Source of the DNA: Chryseobacterium sp. OSA05B
GTDB taxonomy: Bacteria; Bacteroidota; Bacteroidia; Flavobacteriales; Weeksellaceae
Direction: 5' to 3'
Assembly: GCF_019970065.1 (NCBI RefSeq)
Contig: NZ_JAHXYH010000004.1
Span: forward strand, 124,001 to 188,000
Length of the DNA stretch: 64,000 nucleotides
Below are positions 60,417 to 64,000 of the stretch, in pieces. A model generated the notes under the pieces. That model did not search any database. It was not told where the DNA came from and worked only from the letters and a program-made list of their open reading frames with translations. The position numbers and the translations under genes were made by a program. Position 1 is the stretch's first letter; each line of letters opens with the position of its first letter.

Positions 60417-61522
60417 TGAAGAAGAAAATATTGACCTCTGCTTTCAGTAATCTATACACGGACCAAAGAATTGAGAAGGTTTGCAAGACCCTTTACGACA
60501 ATGGTTATCCTGTAGAAGTCATCGGAAACGACTGGGGCGGCAGCGAAAAAATGGAACGACCTTATCCTTTTTCGAGAATAAAATTAAAATCGACAAGTTT
60601 AAAAACGGCCTATTTTGAGTTCAACTGGAAACTATATAAGCAATTAAAGAAAAAAGCCGATCAAAATACCATTCTTCACGCCAATGATATCGATGCACTT
60701 CTTCCCAATTACCTGATTGCAAAAAAACTGAATATTCCTTTGGTATTTGACAGCCATGAGATTTTCACGGAAATGCCAGCAATACAAAACAGATTTTCAC
60801 AGAAATTATGGAGAGTGCTGGAAAGAAATATCCTTCCCAAAATAGAATTCATGATGACGGAAAGTCAGAGCTACGCCGAGTGGTTTAATGAAAAGTATAG
60901 GGTAGATGCCGTTGTCGTAAGAAATATTCCCAGAAAAATCCTTTCTGCACCTGCAATTCCTGACAATCATCCTAAAATAATACTGTATCAGGGAGCCGTA
61001 AACCAATCCAGAGGAATCGATAGAGTGATTCTTGCGATGCATTCCATTCAGGATGCCGTTTTAAAAATTGCAGGAGACGGCCCTTTAAAAAAGACATACG
61101 AAGATCTTGTTGTTCAGGAAAAACTACAGGATAAAGTTTTTTTTCTGGGTAAACTGAAGCCGGAAAATCTTAGAGAAGTAACCAAAACGGCAGATATAGG
61201 GTTCAGTCTTGAAGAAAATAATGGAGTAAGTTATTTCTATTCTCTTCCCAACAAAGTATGTGATTATATTCAGTCCAGGGTACCGCTTGTGATGATTAAT
61301 TTTCCTGAAATGCAGCGTATTAAAAGCCAGTTTGATATAGGAGAAATGGTTACCGATCATCAGCCGGACACGATTGAAAAAGCCATTAACAGAGTGCTTA
61401 AAAGAGGGAGAAAGGATTACGGTAACGAACTTGATAAAGCGGCAGATGTATTTTGCTGGGAAAATGAAGAAATGAAAATTTTACAGCTTTTCGAAAAAGC
61501 ATCTCACAAATTATCTTTATAA
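60416..61522 (+). CDS. GT-B glycosyltransferase (family 4/1-like)
   Basis: About 368 aa from the ATG at 60416, which overlaps the preceding stop; an earlier start at 60341 is not needed. N-domain ILTSAFSNLYTDQRIEKV and ILHANDIDALLPNYLIAKKL with LVFDSHEIFTEMP; C-domain ILYQGAVNQSRGIDRVI, IAGDGPLKKTYEDLV and the nucleotide-sugar motif SLEENNGVSYFYSLPNKVCDYI (two acidic residues of the E-x7-E region). Acts in the cytoplasm on an activated sugar; product unknown. First of three glycosyltransferases. Confidence 0.88.
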   Translation: MKKKILTSAFSNLYTDQRIEKVCKTLYDNGYPVEVIGNDWGGSEKMERPYPFSRIKLKSTSLKTAYFEFNWKLYKQLKKKADQNTILHANDIDALLPNYLIAKKLNIPLVFDSHEIFTEMPAIQNRFSQKLWRVLERNILPKIEFMMTESQSYAEWFNEKYRVDAVVVRNIPRKILSAPAIPDNHPKIILYQGAVNQSRGIDRVILAMHSIQDAVLKIAGDGPLKKTYEDLVVQEKLQDKVFFLGKLKPENLREVTKTADIGFSLEENNGVSYFYSLPNKVCDYIQSRVPLVMINFPEMQRIKSQFDIGEMVTDHQPDTIEKAINRVLKRGRKDYGNELDKAADVFCWENEEMKILQLFEKASHKLSL

Positions 61523-61529
61523 AATTGGC

Positions 61530-61537
61530 TATCTTTG
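61530..61537 (+). promoter_or_regulatory. -7 promoter element of sufE
   Basis: TATCTTTG matches TANNTTTG, 20 nt before the sufE ATG, so sufE may be transcribed separately from the preceding glycosyltransferase. Confidence 0.45.
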
Positions 61538-61557
61538 CAAAAGATAATTGTTAAAAC

Positions 61558-61977
61558 ATGACCATTAAAGAAAAACAGCAGGAAATAATTGACGAATTTG
61601 CGTTTCTTGATGACTGGGAACAGAAATACGAGTATATTATTGATCTTGGAAAAGAGCTAAAAGGTCTGCCCGAAGACAGAAAGACAGATGATAATCTGAT
61701 CAAAGGCTGTCAGAGCAAGGTGTGGATCGATGCTGAATTTAAGGGAGGTAAGCTTTTTTTCGATGCTGATTCAGACGGGATTCTTCCAAAGGGGATTGTT
61801 TCTCTTTTGGTAAGTATTTACAGCGGTCATTCTACACAGGAAATTTTAGATTCTGATTTTGAATTTATTGCAGAAATCGGACTTCAGGAATTTCTTTCGC
61901 CATCCAGAGCAAACGGATTAATGGCGATGACCAAACAGATTAAATTTTACGCAGTTGCCTACCAGCTAAAATCTTAG
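61558..61977 (+). CDS. sufE: SufE family sulfur-transfer protein
   Basis: 139-aa SufE that accepts persulfide from SufS cysteine desulfurase and boosts iron-sulfur cluster assembly. The active Cys lies in LIKGCQSKVWID (about residue 51), followed by FFDADSDGILPKGIVSLLVSIYSGH and LQEFLSPSRANGLMAM, typical of SufE. Length standard. It sits alone among glycosyltransferase genes, apart from other suf genes, with its own promoter element. Confidence 0.93.
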   Translation: MTIKEKQQEIIDEFAFLDDWEQKYEYIIDLGKELKGLPEDRKTDDNLIKGCQSKVWIDAEFKGGKLFFDADSDGILPKGIVSLLVSIYSGHSTQEILDSDFEFIAEIGLQEFLSPSRANGLMAMTKQIKFYAVAYQLKS

Positions 61978-61980
61978 CCT

Positions 61981-62952
61981 TTGACCAGAATTCTAGCATA
62001 TCGTTTTTCCGCTTTCGGTGATGTTGCGATGACAGCACCTGTCTTCAGGGAGTTTCTGGAGCAGAATCCTGACGTGGAAATTATCATGGTTTCCAGAAAA
62101 AATTTCGAAAGTTTGTTTTCTGATATTCCGAACGTTACATTTAAAGGGATTAATCTTGATGAATACAAAGGTTTTTTTGGATTGAGAAGACTCGCCAATG
62201 AACTGATCGAGGAATTTAATCCTGATTTTATCGCCAATCTTCATGATGTGATCCGAACCAAAATTCTTGATAAAATCTACAGAAGAAAAGGACTTAAAGT
62301 CTTTAAAATCAATAAAGGAAAAGAAGAAAAAGAAGCACTCACCGATGTGTGGAATCTGAACAAAGTGCAGTTAAAAAAAACGGTGGAACGTTATGCAGAT
62401 GTGTTTCGCGCCATGGGTTTTAAAGTGGAATTATCCAATAAACTCAGGCCGGCACCGGGAGAAAAATCAGGAATTGGTTTAGCTCCTTTCGCGCAACATA
62501 AAGGAAAGATGCTTCCTTTAGAAAAATCATACGAACTGGCCAGGATTCTGGCGCAAAAATATAAGATCTATTTCTTCGGTGGCGGGAAAAAAGAAACCGA
62601 AACGCTGGAAAAGTGGGAAAGAGAAATCCCGAATACAAAAAGCCTTTCAGGAAAATTAAACCTTTCGGAAGAGCTTCACAAGATCTCAGAACTTGAACTG
62701 ATGATCTCCATGGATTCTGCCAATATGCACCTGGCGAGTCTTATGGGGACCAGATGTGTTTCGATCTGGGGTTCAACGCATCCTTATGCGGGGTTTTTAG
62801 GCTTTGGACAGAGTGAAAATGATGTGGTTCAGGTAAAAGATCTTACCTGCAGGCCTTGTTCCGTTTTTGGGGATAAAGAATGCTACCGTGGCGACTGGGC
62901 ATGTCTTGAAGAACTCAATGTTCAGAAGATTGTTGAAAAAATTCAGTTATAA
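61981..62952 (+). CDS. Glycosyltransferase family 9 (heptosyltransferase-like)
   Basis: 323 aa from a TTG start 3 nt after the sufE stop. GT-B fold of the ADP-heptose:LPS heptosyltransferase family: RILAYRFSAFGDVAMTAPVF at the N-terminus, IGLAPFAQHKGKMLP, and the donor site LMISMDSANMHLASLMGTRCVSIWG. Conserved C-terminal cysteine-bearing CRPCSVFGDKECYRGDWACLE is common in the family. Probably adds a core sugar to LPS-type lipid, consistent with kdsC in the window. Confidence 0.9.
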   Translation: MTRILAYRFSAFGDVAMTAPVFREFLEQNPDVEIIMVSRKNFESLFSDIPNVTFKGINLDEYKGFFGLRRLANELIEEFNPDFIANLHDVIRTKILDKIYRRKGLKVFKINKGKEEKEALTDVWNLNKVQLKKTVERYADVFRAMGFKVELSNKLRPAPGEKSGIGLAPFAQHKGKMLPLEKSYELARILAQKYKIYFFGGGKKETETLEKWEREIPNTKSLSGKLNLSEELHKISELELMISMDSANMHLASLMGTRCVSIWGSTHPYAGFLGFGQSENDVVQVKDLTCRPCSVFGDKECYRGDWACLEELNVQKIVEKIQL

Positions 62953-63845
62953 TGGTGCTGTCGGTCTGTATTCCTGTATTTAATTTTGATGTCCGCAGTT
63001 TGGTGTCAGATTTAAAAAAACAGATCGAAGCCGATGAAATCAGCGCAGAAATTATCCTGATCGACGATGCATCAGATGCGAGCTATAAAAAAACGAATCA
63101 TCTACTTCAAAACGAAGGCAATCAATTTATTTTCCTTGAAAAAAATATAGGACGGTCCAGAATAAGGAACCTCTTCCAAAAATATGCGGCAGGGGAGTAT
63201 CTGCTCTTTCTGGATTGTGATGGAAAAATAACAGCGGAAAATTTCATAAAAAAATATACTGATTTTATCCAAAAGAACCCGGAGGCCAAGGTTATTTACG
63301 GAGGAAGAAGCGTTTTAGGGGCTGTTCCGGATCATGAAAATTATTTAAGGTGGAAATTTGCCGTTGAAAGAGAAAACCTGCCTGTAGGCCTTCGTTTGGA
63401 TAAACCCTATTTAAGTTTTCAGACCAATAATTTTATCATCAAAAAAGATACGTTTGAAAAGGTGTGTTTCAATCCTGATTTTCAAAAATATGGCTATGAA
63501 GATCTTCTTTTTGCAATGGATTTGAAATCTGAAAATGTAAAGATTGACCATATTGACAATACGATCCTTAATAATGATCTGGAAAGCAATGCGGTCTATC
63601 TTGAAAAAGTGGCGGAATCTGTGGAAAGTCTCGCTAAAATGCTCAAAGATGAAAGCCTTAAAGCAAAATTGGCTGAAGTGAAATTAGTCAGATTGTACAA
63701 TCAGCTGCCCTTAAAATCGGTTATGAGATTCTTTTTAAGTGATACAATGCTGCTGGGAGTAAAGAAAAAGCTTTTAAAAGGAGCTGTTAATCTGCGGTAT
63801 CTTGATCTGTACAAATTGGGACTTCTCATGAAGAACATGAAATAA
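62952..63845 (+). CDS. Glycosyltransferase family 2
   Basis: 297 aa. GT-A fold: N-terminal LSVCIPVFNFDVRSLVSDL, IILIDDASDASYKKT, KNIGRSRIRNLF and the metal site FLDCDGK; acceptor region YLSFQTNNFIIKKDTFEKV and KYGYEDLLFAMDLK. Starts on the last base of the preceding stop codon (TAATG), so it is coupled to the heptosyltransferase-like gene. Last of the cluster, followed by a bidirectional terminator. Likely envelope polysaccharide or LPS work; sugar unknown. Confidence 0.9.
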   Translation: MVLSVCIPVFNFDVRSLVSDLKKQIEADEISAEIILIDDASDASYKKTNHLLQNEGNQFIFLEKNIGRSRIRNLFQKYAAGEYLLFLDCDGKITAENFIKKYTDFIQKNPEAKVIYGGRSVLGAVPDHENYLRWKFAVERENLPVGLRLDKPYLSFQTNNFIIKKDTFEKVCFNPDFQKYGYEDLLFAMDLKSENVKIDHIDNTILNNDLESNAVYLEKVAESVESLAKMLKDESLKAKLAEVKLVRLYNQLPLKSVMRFFLSDTMLLGVKKKLLKGAVNLRYLDLYKLGLLMKNMK

Positions 63846-63876
63846 TATCTCTAGATCTTAAGATAAGGCATAAAAA

Positions 63877-63905
63877 AAATCTCCCAGTTTCCTGAGAGAT
63901 TTTAT
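63877..63905. terminator. Bidirectional terminator after the glycosyltransferase cluster
   Basis: AAATCTC-CAG / CTG-GAGATTT stem with one mismatch and a short T-rich loop, A- and T-runs on either side, between convergent genes. Confidence 0.65.
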
Positions 63906-63944
63906 TGGGAGTGTTCATTAAGGATGTTATCCTTTTTCTCGCAT

Positions 63945-64000
63945 TTATTTTTTGATGAATTTTTCAGTCACTATTTTTCCATCATTATTTTTTCCTTTTA
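63945..64000 (-). CDS. C-terminal end of a type IX-secreted protein (type A sorting tail), partial
   Basis: Only the last 18 or so codons are inside the window; the gene enters from the right edge. The minus strand reads ...KGKNNDGKIVTEKFIKK then stop. The GKxVTEKFIKK ending is characteristic of type IX secretion system type A sorting domains, which are removed after outer-membrane passage. This fits the sprE gene at 8-10 kb. The short fragment limits confidence. Confidence 0.6.
   Translation of the reverse strand, partial: KGKNNDGKIVTEKFIKK

Noticed and set aside
1..64000. CRISPR array, prophage, insertion sequence, tRNA or rRNA genes
   Set aside because: No regularly spaced repeats, transposase or phage motifs, or tRNA-like cloverleaf sequences were found when reading the gaps; a covariance-model search was not possible here.

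Overview
The window looks like chromosomal DNA of a Flavobacteriia bacterium, most likely Chryseobacterium or a close Weeksellaceae relative. This is inferred from the AT-rich composition, repeated TANNTTTG (-7 type) promoter elements, a fused MurF-alanine racemase, the type IX secretion lipoprotein SprE/PorW, a type IX sorting tail at the right edge, a LytS kinase carrying a 2TM domain, and TonB receptor and WG-repeat genes. No tRNA, rRNA, insertion sequence, prophage or CRISPR array was seen.

Left part (1-19.9 kb): the 5' part of lepA; three tandem paralogous secreted proteins of unknown function; an ECF sigma factor operon with a membrane anti-sigma-like protein and a Spy/CpxP-like periplasmic protein; a rightward set (DUF2520 protein, KdsC-like phosphatase, Maf, SprE/PorW); then a long leftward block with rpiB, a thrombospondin type 3 repeat protein, rnr and five tightly coupled genes down to yraN, an SDR, an NTF2-like protein and tsaB. 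Eighteen of 22 genes here read leftward.

Centre (19.9-25.1 kb): a 554-bp gene-free stretch between rpiB and pgk holds a cluster of DnaA-box-like sequences. It includes two inverted TTATTCACA boxes and an A+T-rich segment. Three to five kb to the right, two exact ParB-binding parS palindromes (TGTTTCACGTGAAACA) bracket mnmG. To the right of this zone most genes (26 of 41) read rightward. Together these signs make this a candidate chromosomal replication origin and segregation locus, and it is the most interesting part of the window.

Right of the origin (25-43 kb) are housekeeping genes: ybeY, a patatin-barrel protein, murF-alr, tdk, an acidic repeat protein, rsmI, a WG-repeat protein, fabG, GMP reductase, a GNAT protein, surE, a metallo-beta-lactamase-fold hydrolase, the tail-specific protease and a Cu/Zn superoxide dismutase.

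From 43 to 55 kb lie accessory genes: an AraC regulator with a TonB receptor and partner; a LytS/LytTR two-component cassette interleaved with three stand-alone 2TM membrane proteins and a membrane methyltransferase; an AT-rich trypsin-like protease; an unrecognised 298-aa protein; and a glycine/cysteine-tailed membrane protein with two small membrane partners. The last 9 kb carry mnmA, a small beta-barrel, clpC, a glycosyltransferase cluster with an embedded sufE, and the 3' end of a type IX-secreted protein.
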